A stretch of 64,000 nt of DNA from assembly GCA_028875335.1 (NCBI GenBank), contig JAPPEF010000331.1, forward strand, positions 1-64,000, in the 5' to 3' direction. Made by a program: the position numbers and the translations under genes. The stretch comes from Gemmatimonadota bacterium. GTDB lineage: Bacteria > Latescibacterota > UBA2968 > UBA8231. This document shows, piece after piece, positions 17,022 through 25,100 of this stretch; position 1 is the first letter of the stretch, and every line of letters starts with the position of its first letter. Below the pieces are notes generated by a model. It saw nothing but the letters and a program-made list of their open reading frames with translations, had not been told where the DNA came from and ran no database searches.

Positions 17022-18779
17022 TCACCTATCCCATGGGAACGCAAACGTCGGCCCATTGGCATAGCGCTGCATCCCGATCTCCAAGGTCTCCCCTGCTCCC
17101 GGCGCTAGCTCCACTGCAAAGGACGAGTCATCTATCGCGGTTTCCTTCCCCTCCACGCGCACGCTGGTGAACTGGTGCTCGGCATAGGCTCCGCCCTGTA
17201 CGATTACTTCGCGCCCTGCTACTGGGTCTGTGTTTACTAGCGTCAGCGTCATGGAGTCGGCACCGAGCCGTTCCACTAGCGCCCCTACGCCCTCGGGCAT
17301 TCCCGCCCGCCCGGCCTGCGGATCGAAGTAGCGCACTCGGCAGTGCAGCGGCGAGCCGTGGCGCGGCGTCAGCCCGCCCATCATGAGTTGGGTCAGCCCG
17401 TTCGGGATGGCCGGGTTGAATGGGTTGGGATTGTCCGACAGCCTGGTGTCCGGCGTCGTTGGGTCGCGGCGTACCTTCTCCATCTGCGCGCGGAGGCGGG
17501 CAAAGTCGGCCTGTAGCGCCGCTTCCGGGTAGGTGGAGTCGCGTCCCTCCAAAAAGCCGAACCAGCCGCTGTCCGCGTTCAGCCGACTCAGATCGGCTCG
17601 GTCCATCGACCAGTAGTACACCTCTTGTGCTCCGTGCGCGTACCTTGCTGGCCGGAACTCGTACCAGCCTTCGTCCCCGTGCATGTGCGGGTACATCATC
17701 TGCCCGTCGATTTCTTTTCCGTTGGCGTTGATTTTATCGATCATCTGCCGCCACACATCGACGAATTTCTGCTCGCCCGACAGCAACAGCGCGTTGCCAA
17801 AGCCCGAAATCCCCAGCCCGTGCGTGTTGCGGCTGGACATCTCCCCAGTCTGGGGCACTTCGACGGTAAAGGCCCAGCCGTAACACCCTCCGTACCACTT
17901 GCCGTCGCACTCGCCGCCGATGGTCCCATCGAGTCCGATATTGGTCGGGATGATCCCGTCGTTGGCGAACGTGCGCTGCCGCCAGGCTTCGACGTATTCG
18001 AGCACCCAGTCCTTGTATTGGCCCTCGCCCGTCAGCGCGTACGCGTTCAGCCCCAAAGCCGTCGCCACCATGTTCTGCGGATGGTCGCCGACGACATCGG
18101 TATAGTCTTTGAAGTGGGCCAGCATCTCCTCGAAGTTGCGCTCCCCGTGCAGAGGAATAAAGCGCTCCTGCACCTCATCGAGCGGATCGCCAGCCCAGTC
18201 GAGCGCAGTGGCCTTGCGCAGCAGTGGCCCGCGGCTGCCGTTGAACAGGCTCTTGATGATTTTGCGTTCGGGATCGTAGTTGGGAGCTTGGGGGTCGTCG
18301 CCCATGTAAAATCCGGCATAGCGCCGCACCCGCTGCTCAAAGGCTTGCTCGCGTGGGTTCATCAATCCGTGCAGGTTGAACGTCGTCAGCCCTTCCCCGT
18401 TGTGTACCCAGTCGAACATTACTGGGAATTCGCGATAGTACATCCCGTCCCGAGTAAAGGGCACTTCCGTGGTCTTGGCCTCGGTGTATTGCTTGAGATG
18501 CCCCTCCCATGCCAACTGGCACATATCGTACAGATGGGCCCCGCCGCCCAGTGTGTAGAGCACGGGCCAGTGGACTAAGTTCTCGATGGCGTCGTCCGGC
18601 CCGTCGTTGCCGCCCCAGCGCGGGATGCACTCCAAATAGCCCCGCTCGTCGAAGTACTTGGCGAAAAATTCCGTGCATCCCCTAGTTTGTGCCCGAATCA
18701 GTTCCCACTCCAGCAGCGCCCAAGCGGGCGGCGGCATTGGCGTGTCAATGGCGATGGCGCGGGGATTTAGATAGCTCAT
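17022..18779 (-). CDS. Large conserved-looking protein of unknown function
   Basis: 585 residues from the ATG at 18779, which has an excellent AAAGGAG site 6 nt upstream; the frame is open 117 nt further but without ribosome-site support. No signal peptide is seen. The sequence is rich in Trp, Tyr, His and Gly, with segments such as RWGGNDGPDDA, VMFDWVHNGEGL, GGCYGWAF and MMYPHMHGDEGWYE. Together with a helical central half and a beta-rich last ~100 residues, this resembles an (alpha/alpha)-barrel carbohydrate-active enzyme followed by a beta-sandwich. I cannot name a family. It is followed at 7 nt by a VCBS/ASPIC gene. Confidence 0.7.
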   Translation of the reverse strand: MSYLNPRAIAIDTPMPPPAWALLEWELIRAQTRGCTEFFAKYFDERGYLECIPRWGGNDGPDDAIENLVHWPVLYTLGGGAHLYDMCQLAWEGHLKQYTEAKTTEVPFTRDGMYYREFPVMFDWVHNGEGLTTFNLHGLMNPREQAFEQRVRRYAGFYMGDDPQAPNYDPERKIIKSLFNGSRGPLLRKATALDWAGDPLDEVQERFIPLHGERNFEEMLAHFKDYTDVVGDHPQNMVATALGLNAYALTGEGQYKDWVLEYVEAWRQRTFANDGIIPTNIGLDGTIGGECDGKWYGGCYGWAFTVEVPQTGEMSSRNTHGLGISGFGNALLLSGEQKFVDVWRQMIDKINANGKEIDGQMMYPHMHGDEGWYEFRPARYAHGAQEVYYWSMDRADLSRLNADSGWFGFLEGRDSTYPEAALQADFARLRAQMEKVRRDPTTPDTRLSDNPNPFNPAIPNGLTQLMMGGLTPRHGSPLHCRVRYFDPQAGRAGMPEGVGALVERLGADSMTLTLVNTDPVAGREVIVQGGAYAEHQFTSVRVEGKETAIDDSSFAVELAPGAGETLEIGMQRYANGPTFAFPWDR

Positions 18780-18911
18780 GGATCGCTCCTTTAGTGAATA
18801 GGCTGTGTGCGTCTGCCGGGACCATTTGGCACTGGCTAAACCGCGACGTTTGTTTGCCCCGTTAATGAGCGGCATGGCCAGCGCACGGTCAACCAAGCGC
18901 CGCCCGTCTCA

Positions 18912-18940
18912 TTGACAAAGAGCCTGTCGCGCAATATGTA
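18912..18940 (+). promoter_or_regulatory. Possible sigma70-type promoter for the PhyH gene
   Basis: A perfect -35 TTGACA (18912-18917) and a weak -10 TATGTA (18935-18940) with 17-nt spacing, in the gap between divergent genes and reading towards the PhyH gene at 19119. The -10 matches consensus at only three positions. Confidence 0.3.
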
Positions 18941-19002
18941 TTTTGCCATCCAGTGACCGCAATGCACACAGGAATGGGCAGAAGTGCTATAAGACCGCTT
19001 GG

Positions 19003-19103
19003 ATGAAATTACGCGAGCCCTTTGACGGCCCCGACGCGCAGAAAGTCCGCGCCACGGAGACCGACCAGCAGAAAATGCTGATGGGTGCTATCGAAAAATG
19101 GTA
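19003..19103 (+). CDS. Possible 33-residue leader ORF
   Basis: A short ATG-TAA frame (starting MKLREPFDGPDAQKV, ending MGAIEKW) whose stop codon ends where the AAGGAGGA ribosome site of the following PhyH gene begins. It has no strong Shine-Dalgarno of its own. It could be a translated leader or coupling peptide, or a decayed gene end; the frame is open without an ATG for some distance upstream. I do not recognise the sequence. Confidence 0.25.
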
Positions 19104-19118
19104 AGGAGGAACCAACCC

Positions 19119-19976
19119 ATGTTGACCACCGCACAAGTTGAACACTACCAGACCGAAGGCTACGTCGCCGTCCCCGGCTTCCTCAGCGCCGAGGAGGTCG
19201 CGGCCTTCCTGCGCGAGATGGACGCCGTCAGCGCCGGCAATACGCTCGCCAGCCACGATGCCGCTCGGATGGAGATGGAGCCTAACCAGCCTTCCGATGG
19301 GACGCAGGTGCGCCGTTTGTACGAGCCTTGTAGTCACTACGAGGTCTTCCGGGAATTCTCCGCATCGGAGCGCCTCCTCGACGCGGTCGAGGCCCTACTC
19401 GGCCCGGACTTGGTCTTCCACTACAGCAAGATCAACATGAAACCGGCCGGCGTTGGCTCGCCCGTCGAGTGGCACCAAGACCTTTCCTACTACCCGCTAA
19501 CCCATCGCGGCTCGGTGAGTATCCTCTTTTATCTCGACGACGCGAGTGTTGAAAACGGCTGTCTGCAAGTCATCCCCCGCCGCCATCGGGCTGACCTGCT
19601 GTCGCACAGCACGGACGGATTTTTCCAGGGCCGGGTTACCGAAGCGGTTGATCAGTCGCTAGCCGTGCCGATCCCCGGTGAAGCGGGCACGGTCATCTTC
19701 ATGCATGCGATGACCCCTCATGCTTCTATCGCCAATGTCTCCGACAAGCCTCGGCGCACGCTGATCCTCAGCTATCGCGCCGCCGATGCGTTCCCGATCT
19801 ACACTGGCGAGATGACGTATAAGACCGAGGCCAATGCGCGTCTAGTGCGCGGTCAGATCCCGCACGCGGCGCGCTTTGAGGAGCGCACCTTTCCCATCCC
19901 GCTGTACAAGGACGCCATTTCCTCGCTCTACGATTTGCAGGAGCGCTCGCGCCAAGGGGAGATGGCGGCTGGTTAG
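19119..19976 (+). CDS. PhyH-family Fe(II)/2-oxoglutarate dioxygenase
   Basis: 285 residues. The ATG at 19119 has AAGGAGGA 8 nt upstream. It shows the PhyH (phytanoyl-CoA dioxygenase) double-stranded beta-helix pattern: N-terminal YQTEGYVAVPGFLS, iron ligands H119-x-D121 (EWHQDLSYYP), the NGCLQVIPRRHR strand-turn, and a distal His at 201 (PHASIANVS) followed by R212/R213 for 2-oxoglutarate. All catalytic residues are present. It hydroxylates an unknown small molecule; PhyH relatives act on acyl-CoAs, ectoine, natural products and others. It stands alone on the plus strand, divergent from the unknown gene at 17022. Confidence 0.92.
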   Translation: MLTTAQVEHYQTEGYVAVPGFLSAEEVAAFLREMDAVSAGNTLASHDAARMEMEPNQPSDGTQVRRLYEPCSHYEVFREFSASERLLDAVEALLGPDLVFHYSKINMKPAGVGSPVEWHQDLSYYPLTHRGSVSILFYLDDASVENGCLQVIPRRHRADLLSHSTDGFFQGRVTEAVDQSLAVPIPGEAGTVIFMHAMTPHASIANVSDKPRRTLILSYRAADAFPIYTGEMTYKTEANARLVRGQIPHAARFEERTFPIPLYKDAISSLYDLQERSRQGEMAAG

Positions 19977-20082
19977 AAGATCGCGATTAAATCTTGGGAA
20001 ATAATGCAGACTCAGACGCAAGAGAGGGATTTTGCAGGAATCAATGAAAAGGTTTAGTGTCATTCAATATAATCCGATCTAG

Positions 20083-20373
20083 GCGAAAAAACTTTGCCGC
20101 AATCAAAATAGAATAGATGGTGGAATATATGATGGTCGGCGGATTGATCCTGATGATGATGAGTGGAAAGTCACCTCGGGAATTTCGCTTTGGTCCGGTG
20201 TCGGGGTATGGTCAGTGGTTGATGCATATCTCTATGCCAACGAAATCAACGAGCAAAATCAGCAACCTTCTTACGGGCATCTGATTGAGCTTGGCGGCAG
20301 TCGAGCTACGCTTGGTGTCGATCCTGTAGTTTCTCACAAAAATCTGGGGACGAGACTGACGCTCCATTTTTAG
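20083..20373 (+). pseudogene. C-terminal relic of a DUF5683-like protein
   Basis: A frame of about 96 codons lies between two stops and has no start codon. It ends in a beta-type C-terminus (LGTRLTLHF). Segments such as GVWSVVDAYLYANEIN and a following GGSRATLGVDP are like the C-terminal half of DUF5683-type outer-membrane proteins, and resemble the end of the gene at 47814. Its last 27 nt and stop lie in a direct repeat that recurs beyond the toxin-antitoxin cassette, so the gene was probably broken by the event that brought in the cassette. Confidence 0.55.
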
Positions 20374-20385
20374 TTCGTTTTGGAA
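20347..20385 (+). repeat. Left copy of a 39-bp direct repeat flanking a TA cassette
   Basis: Covers the last codons and stop of the DUF5683-like relic plus 12 nt downstream (core CTGACGCTCCATTTTTAG). It matches 21109-21147 at 35 of 39 positions in the same orientation. The toxin-antitoxin pair lies exactly between the two copies. Confidence 0.8.
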
Positions 20386-20446
20386 CCACTTGACGGCGGG
20401 GCAGAATTTTATTTCTTACCAGTAAGATTAAATGAAAGGAGGCTTT

Positions 20447-20710
20447 ATGGAGTCAGTCGCCACCACCCGCATGTCCTCCAAAGGGCAAGTCGTCATTCCC
20501 GAGTCCCTGCGCCAACAGCTTGGATTGGAGTCAGGTACCCGGTTCATCGTCATGGGCGAAGACGATGTCATCATTCTCAAGACCATCCAGACGCCCTCCA
20601 TGCGCGATTTTGATCGCATGATTGCCAAAGCACGCCGCCAAGCTAGGCAAGCCGGAATGAAACGGTCGGATATTGTCGCCGCCGTTTCCCGGGTCCGAGC
20701 GGCAAAATGA
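20447..20710 (+). CDS. AbrB/SpoVT-type antitoxin
   Basis: 87 residues. The ATG at 20447 has AAAGGAGG 4 nt upstream (an upstream in-frame ATG at 20432 lies before this site). The N-terminal half is a swapped-hairpin AbrB DNA-binding domain: TTRMSSKGQVVIPESLRQQL followed by GTRFIVMGEDDVIILK. The C-terminal helix (MRDFDRMIAKARRQARQAG) would bind and neutralise the toxin. It overlaps the PIN toxin gene by ATGA, the usual order of a VapBC-like module. AbrB antitoxins normally repress their own promoter; the AT-rich stretch just upstream (20405-20430) is the likely operator. Confidence 0.9.
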   Translation: MESVATTRMSSKGQVVIPESLRQQLGLESGTRFIVMGEDDVIILKTIQTPSMRDFDRMIAKARRQARQAGMKRSDIVAAVSRVRAAK

Positions 20711-21108
20711 AAGTCGTAGTGGACACGAATGTCTTTATATCGGGCATATTCTTTACTGGTCCACCACATCAGATCCTTGATGCTTGGAGACGCGGCAGAG
20801 TTCAGATCGTCGTGGCACCCGAAATTCTTACTGAATACCGCGACACTGGAACCGAACTGACAGCTAACTTTCCCGAAGTTGAACTGGAGCCTTGGCTGGA
20901 ACTACTCGCCGTCAAGTCAATTTTAGTAGAAGCACAGCCCCTAGAAGAACAGGTCTGCACCGATCCAGACGACGATAAATTCCTCGCTTGTGCCCTAGCT
21001 GGCAGAGCTTCGATCGTCATTAGCGGCGACAAGGCTCTGCTGCGGGCATCCGGCTATAAGCGGCTCAAAGTGCTCACGCCTCGATCCTTCGTTGATCAGT
21101 ATTTATAA
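20707..21108 (+). CDS. PIN-domain ribonuclease toxin
   Basis: 133 residues. It starts with the canonical PIN strand MKVVVDTNVFIS, giving the first metal-binding Asp6. Further acidic positions lie in EILTEYRDTG and in the DPDDDKFLACAL motif, and the chain ends with SGDKALL and VLTPRSFVDQYL. This is the COG1569-like, VapC-related group that acts as an endoribonuclease toxin. The ATG overlaps the antitoxin stop (ATGA), so translation is coupled. All acidic site residues appear intact, suggesting an active module. Confidence 0.9.
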   Translation: MKVVVDTNVFISGIFFTGPPHQILDAWRRGRVQIVVAPEILTEYRDTGTELTANFPEVELEPWLELLAVKSILVEAQPLEEQVCTDPDDDKFLACALAGRASIVISGDKALLRASGYKRLKVLTPRSFVDQYL

Positions 21109-21147
21109 GGGACTAGGCTGACGCTCCATTTTTAGCTCGTCTTGGAA
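21109..21147 (+). repeat. Right copy of the 39-bp direct repeat
   Basis: Begins directly after the toxin's stop codon and matches 20347-20385 at 35/39 positions. Here it is not part of any reading frame, so it is a detached copy of the 3' end of the DUF5683-like gene. Confidence 0.8.
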
Positions 21148-21220
21148 TCTTGTCTCGCCGTTGGCATGGTTGGCACTTCACGTAGAGGCCGGATAAAATT
21201 ACTCGTAGGAGAGATGCGAT

Positions 21221-21463
21221 ATGGATACGTCCAGCATTGACCTGACATTTGTCCCCGAGCTGTTGCGCTTGCCTTATTCACAAGTTTGGAGCGACTATGA
21301 TGAAGGGGCTGATGTATTGTATCTCAGCTTTGAAAAACCTCAGTGCGCCAATGACAGCGTGATGGAAGAAGACGGGAATATCTACCACTATCGCGACAGC
21401 CGTCTTGTCGGCATTACGCTTCCCAATGCTCGAACTCGCTTTCAACAGAGTCCTTCACAATAG
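21221..21463 (+). CDS. DUF2283-family small protein
   Basis: 80 residues with an AGGAGAG site upstream of the ATG. The core SDYDEGADVLYLSFEKPQ followed by a DGNIYHYRDSRLVGITLPNA strand pattern is the DUF2283 signature. DUF2283 proteins are small, often lie beside toxin-antitoxin genes and have been suggested to act with DUF4258-type partners; no partner is visible here. It lies just past the direct-repeat-bounded TA cassette. Confidence 0.8.
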   Translation: MDTSSIDLTFVPELLRLPYSQVWSDYDEGADVLYLSFEKPQCANDSVMEEDGNIYHYRDSRLVGITLPNARTRFQQSPSQ

Positions 21464-21474
21464 AAGCTGTGCCA

Positions 21475-21525
21475 CGTCATGGGCGAAGACAACATCATTA
21501 TTCTCAAGACCCGGCTTCCTCAGCG
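21475..21525 (+). pseudogene. Chimeric relic: antitoxin fragment joined to a PhyH fragment
   Basis: 21475-21511 matches antitoxin-gene positions 20548-20584 at 33 of 37 bases. At its right end, 21510-21525 is identical over 16 nt to the start region of the PhyH gene (19173-19188, encoding PGFLS). No functional frame results. It shows that a second antitoxin copy and a PhyH copy once lay here and recombined. Confidence 0.55.
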
Positions 21526-21545
21526 AAGAGCGCAACAGCACCCTC

Positions 21546-22670
21546 TCAATACCCCAATCGTTTGCGGATAGCATGTTTCAATGTGCCCCAACTATATTGG
21601 GCTATATGAGTCTGGTCTTTAGGTCGCAAGAACAATGAATCATTCGCCCGCTGTTGAGGCCAAGAAAAAACAAGAGTACCTTCTTCCATATTGCTAGATA
21701 CGATCCGTCCATCTTCTTCTTCAACCTCCCATAGATGAGGGTCGTTTAGATATAGTGCTACTTGCCAATCGGGCTGATCGCTATGTGCTCCTATAATACG
21801 CAGTTGATACACTTTTTTAGAGATGCTTTTTATTTCTATTGCTACAGTGCGCCACTGCTGAATCCGCTTAACGACGTCTCGCACCGGCGCGACCCATAAT
21901 GCTGGATGCTGCTGGGATAAGTAATGCAAGTGCTCGGCAAAATCCTCGGTGGCTACTCGACAAAATCCTGGTTCGTCAATCGGATGTAATGCTTCAACTA
22001 GCCAGCCGTTGCCAGCGATTGTACGCTCGACTGCGCTATCCCATTGTGCAACTGTGCTACATGGAAAAAACGCTTTCACCGACATCAAATCGACCGTCGC
22101 CGGATCGTTATACACGGCACTTCCGTCCGTAGGTGGCCCGGCCCTACCGCTCTGGTAGATCAGACGGGCCTCTTCGGCGACGGCGGCATTGGTTCGCGAA
22201 AATGGATAGGCCAAGCTGACGACCGGTTCACCTAAAAACAGCGAATCTAGTATGGCTTTAGAATGGATGAGTTCAGCCCTCATTTGCTGGACTTCTATCG
22301 CGTCCAATGGTACGTGACTAACAGTGTGACTAGCCATTTCATGTCCCCTTGCGGCAGCGGCTTGCCACTCGGAGATAGGAGCAGAAGGTCTATGGTTTAT
22401 GTATTTGCCTTGGCGAAATAACTTATCGACGATCAAAAAGAACGTGCCGCGAAATCCGTGGTTTTCCAAAAGAGGCATCGCCTGACTAACATGGGATCTA
22501 TAGGCATCGTCAAAGGTGATACTAACGGCCGCTTTAGATGCTGAGGGCCAAGGCAGCACTGCGGCTTCTATGCCAGGTTGGGCCTCAAGCGTGGATCGAA
22601 AAGAAAGAATCGATATGGAGAGAAGTGTATAAGCAACGTACTCTTTCATCGATTTCATAACACGACTCAT
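21546..22670 (-). CDS. Secreted polysaccharide deacetylase (carbohydrate esterase 4-like)
   Basis: 374 residues from an ATG at 22670. The frame also permits a TTG 9 nt earlier and ATGs at 22658 and 22649, and no ribosome site decides between them. A signal peptide (YVAYTLLSISILSF...LEAQ) is followed by the NodB domain: catalytic motif SITFDDAYRSH (Asp54/Asp55 region) and the zinc motif HEMASHTVSH (H115, H119). The LAYPFSRTN strand corresponds to motif 3. The last ~100 residues form a beta-rich accessory domain. It would remove N- or O-acetyl groups from a cell-surface or environmental polysaccharide. It is divergent from the PhyH pair. Confidence 0.88.
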   Translation of the reverse strand: MSRVMKSMKEYVAYTLLSISILSFRSTLEAQPGIEAAVLPWPSASKAAVSITFDDAYRSHVSQAMPLLENHGFRGTFFLIVDKLFRQGKYINHRPSAPISEWQAAAARGHEMASHTVSHVPLDAIEVQQMRAELIHSKAILDSLFLGEPVVSLAYPFSRTNAAVAEEARLIYQSGRAGPPTDGSAVYNDPATVDLMSVKAFFPCSTVAQWDSAVERTIAGNGWLVEALHPIDEPGFCRVATEDFAEHLHYLSQQHPALWVAPVRDVVKRIQQWRTVAIEIKSISKKVYQLRIIGAHSDQPDWQVALYLNDPHLWEVEEEDGRIVSSNMEEGTLVFSWPQQRANDSLFLRPKDQTHIAQYSWGTLKHAIRKRLGY

Positions 22671-22780
22671 TTTGTGCAATGTAGTGTAGTAGAGTTGGCT
22701 TCTTTCTGGACAGCGCTTGACGCATATCTTACGTTGGCTAACGTAGTAACTTTTATCGACAACCGACAGGAACGCCGCCG

Positions 22781-23623
22781 ATGTCCCAACAAGACTCTAA
22801 AGAAAACTTCGACCAACTCATCCGCGACGGCTACTGCCTGGTAGAAGATGTCCTCGACGCCGACATCCTCCAGCGTCTGCGCCAAGTTACCGACCAACTG
22901 CTCGACGCTCAAAGCCAAGAAATCCGCGCCCAACAGCGCTCCACCGGCAGCATGATTGATGTCGGTGTCCACCCCATCTTCGCCGAACTCGTCGCCTACC
23001 CGCCCGCCCGCGCCGCGCTCGAAACTTTGGGCTTTTTGCGTCCTCGGTGGATGTCCGGCTACGTCATCAGCAAACCGCCCAATAGCCCGGCGCTGTTTTG
23101 GCATCAGGACTGGTGGGGCTGGGACGATCTTTCGAGTTATACGCCCCTGCCTCAGCAGCTTTTTCTGATGTACTACCTCGTCGATACCACGCCCCACAAC
23201 GGCTGCCTGCGCCTGTTGCGCGGCTCGCATCTGAGGCGCCATCGCATGCACGACGAGGTGCCCGACGCCCACACCGACGAACTCCGCCGCGTGGCCGATC
23301 CCGACCATCCGGCCTATCAGTCGATTCCCGAAGAAGTGGATGTTCCCGTGGCGGCGGGCGATGTGGTCATCGGCGACTCGCGGCTGTTGCACTCGGCTCA
23401 CGCCAATAAATCGGCCCAGCGCCGCACTGTCATTACCCTGTGGTATTTCCCTTATTTCGACCTGCTCTCCGACGGCCTCCGCGCTGCCATCGCCCGCCCC
23501 CGCGAATGGGTTGGCTGGGACGACGAAGATAGAGCACGGGTTGCCGATCTTCTGCCCACTTATGAGGGTGCTGCTAAACCCGTGCTTTGGAACCGGATGC
23601 CGGGCGAGGCTCTCACTCACTAA
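22781..23623 (+). CDS. PhyH-family dioxygenase
   Basis: 280 residues, typical for the family. N-terminal FDQLIRDGYCLVEDVL, iron ligands H108-x-D110 (FWHQDWWGW), NGCLRLLRGSHLRRH and distal His204 (RLLHSAHANKS) with Arg215 are all present. The Trp-rich segment after the HxD motif suggests a flat or aromatic-contacting substrate pocket; this is inference. It is followed after 15 nt by a second PhyH gene fused to HEAT repeats, on one probable transcript. Confidence 0.92.
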   Translation: MSQQDSKENFDQLIRDGYCLVEDVLDADILQRLRQVTDQLLDAQSQEIRAQQRSTGSMIDVGVHPIFAELVAYPPARAALETLGFLRPRWMSGYVISKPPNSPALFWHQDWWGWDDLSSYTPLPQQLFLMYYLVDTTPHNGCLRLLRGSHLRRHRMHDEVPDAHTDELRRVADPDHPAYQSIPEEVDVPVAAGDVVIGDSRLLHSAHANKSAQRRTVITLWYFPYFDLLSDGLRAAIARPREWVGWDDEDRARVADLLPTYEGAAKPVLWNRMPGEALTH

Positions 23624-23638
23624 ACGAGGAGCTTTGCG

Positions 23639-24988
23639 ATGGACTCGATCTTGTTGGACGATAGCCGCATGCAGTCTTTCATCGCCGATGGCTATACAGC
23701 GGTCAAGACGGATTTGCCCGCGGATTTTCACCAATCCATTTATGGGCAAATAGAGGAGGTCTTGGCTAGCGAGGGCAATCCGGGCAACAACCTATTGCCC
23801 CGCATTCCCGACTTGCAGCAGGTGTTCGACCAACCCGAGGTGGCGGGAGCCCTGACCAGTATTTTGGGGCCGGGATACTATTTGCATCCGCACCGGTTCT
23901 GCCATTTCAACAAGCCGGGTTCAGAGGGGCAGCGGCTGCACAAGGATAGCTGGAGCCGGCGGCACCACCGGCTGCGCTGGGCCATGGCCTTTTACTACCC
24001 GCAGGATACGCCGGTCGAGCGCGGCCCCACGGGCGTTGTCCCCGGCAGTCACTATCGCAATCACCTCGACCAAGAGGATGAGGAGCGACAAGTCGCGCTC
24101 TCAGGGGAGGCTGGGACGGTCGGCATTGTCCACTACGATTTGTGGCACCGAGCCACGCCCAATAGCACCGAGCAGGCTCGCTATATGGTCAAGTTTCTCT
24201 TCGTTCGTCTCGAAGAGCCGGAAGGGCCTAGTTGGGATGCGAGCGGGGAGCCTTGGAGCGGGAACGGTCATGCCGAGGCACCCATGTGGCACAGTATGTG
24301 GGAATGGTACGGCGGCCAGTCTGAGGGCTTTGCTGTCGACGGTGAGCAGTCGGTGCTGCTGCAGACGCTGATGGGCGATTCCGAGGTGGCGAGTCAAGCG
24401 GCGGCCTATGCCCTTGGTCGCGCTGGGGAGCCAGCCGTGGGACTGCTCATGGACTGTTTGCGCCAAGGGTCGGAACATGTGCGGCGCAACGCTGGCTACG
24501 GTTTGGCCGCGGCTGGCCCGGCCGCTGTCGAAGCGCTAGCCCAAGCCTGTGCTGACGACGATCCGGACGTGCGGCTAGCCGCGGTCGATAGTTTGGGCGA
24601 TATGGGTCGGGTGGGTGCTCCAGCGGTACCTGCATTGCAGCGGGCGCTGGGCGATGGGTCGGACAAGGTGCGAGGTCACGCTGCCGAAGCCTTGGGGGCT
24701 ATGGAAACATTGCCACCAGCGGTGCTGGAGGAACTAGCCGGAGTTTTGGGCGACGACGACGAATGGGTGCGGCGCAATGCCGCCTTGGGCTTGGCGCGAC
24801 TGGGCCCGGCCGCCGAGGCCGTGCAGCCAGCGTTGGTAGCAGCTCTAGACGATCCGAACCGCTACGTCAGCGCCAAGGTGGCCAAGACCCTAGAGCGCAT
24901 TGGCACGCCGGAGGCGACGGAGATCTTGTTCGACTATTTGTTCGCCGCCCGCTGGTGCCCCATCACCACCAAAGATACGCCGTATTAA
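23639..24988 (+). CDS. PhyH-family dioxygenase fused to HEAT repeats
   Basis: 449 residues with GAGGAG upstream of the ATG. Residues 1-215 are a PhyH domain: ligands H101-x-D103 (LHKDSWSRR), the GPTGVVPGSHYRNH turn and distal His170 (DLWHRATPNST). Residues ~235-440 are about six HEAT-type helical pairs, each ~31-35 residues (DSEVASQAAAYALGRAG, DPDVRLAAVDSLGDMG, DEWVRRNAALGLARLG). HEAT arrays bind proteins or act as bilin-lyase-like scaffolds; here they may dock the dioxygenase to a macromolecular substrate. Before the transposon inserted, the Gfo gene would have begun 38 nt after this stop. Confidence 0.92.
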   Translation: MDSILLDDSRMQSFIADGYTAVKTDLPADFHQSIYGQIEEVLASEGNPGNNLLPRIPDLQQVFDQPEVAGALTSILGPGYYLHPHRFCHFNKPGSEGQRLHKDSWSRRHHRLRWAMAFYYPQDTPVERGPTGVVPGSHYRNHLDQEDEERQVALSGEAGTVGIVHYDLWHRATPNSTEQARYMVKFLFVRLEEPEGPSWDASGEPWSGNGHAEAPMWHSMWEWYGGQSEGFAVDGEQSVLLQTLMGDSEVASQAAAYALGRAGEPAVGLLMDCLRQGSEHVRRNAGYGLAAAGPAAVEALAQACADDDPDVRLAAVDSLGDMGRVGAPAVPALQRALGDGSDKVRGHAAEALGAMETLPPAVLEELAGVLGDDDEWVRRNAALGLARLGPAAEAVQPALVAALDDPNRYVSAKVAKTLERIGTPEATEILFDYLFAARWCPITTKDTPY

Positions 24989-24991
24989 GAA

Positions 24992-25019
24992 GTAAGGGCG
25001 ACCGGCCGGTCGTCCCTAC
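24992..25019. repeat. 28-nt palindrome after the PhyH-HEAT gene
   Basis: Arms GTAAGGGCGACCGG and CCGGTCGTCCCTAC meet with no loop and pair with two mismatches. It belongs to the same GTAGGGGC-type palindrome family as those at 470-616 and 5143-5324, and sits a few bases from the transposon target site. Confidence 0.6.
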
Positions 25020-25025
25020 TAAGCC

Positions 25026-25033
25026 TATGCAAA
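25026..25033 (+). repeat. Target-site duplication, left copy (TATGCAAA)
   Basis: Eight bases identical to 28669-28676 and directly abutting the left terminal inverted repeat. An 8-bp duplication is the value known for IS1595-family elements. Confidence 0.9.
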
Positions 25034-25055
25034 GGGAATTATATACTTGACTTCA
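25034..25055 (+). repeat. Left terminal inverted repeat
   Basis: 22 bp (GGGAATTATATACTTGAC then TTCA), the perfect inverse complement of 28647-28668. It contains the -35 box TTGACT of the transposase promoter. Confidence 0.93.
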
Positions 25056-25075
25056 CAAACTTAATTCCGTATCTT
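25047..25075 (+). promoter_or_regulatory. Transposase promoter with its -35 inside the terminal repeat
   Basis: -35 TTGACT (25047-25052), 17-nt spacer, -10 TATCTT (25070-25075). The expected start is near 25082, just before the AAAGGAG ribosome site (25086-25092) of the transposase. Confidence 0.6.
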
Positions 25076-25100
25076 TGTAGTGTCAAAAGGAGATGACGCC

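Noticed and set aside
20083..21545. CRISPR or integron-like array
   Set aside because: The only repeats are one 39-bp direct pair and gene fragments; there is no regular spacing, no integrase and no further repeats.
22667..23749. 360-codon minus-strand frame opposite a PhyH gene
   Set aside because: Antisense to a PhyH gene with complete iron site; no domain, atypical composition.
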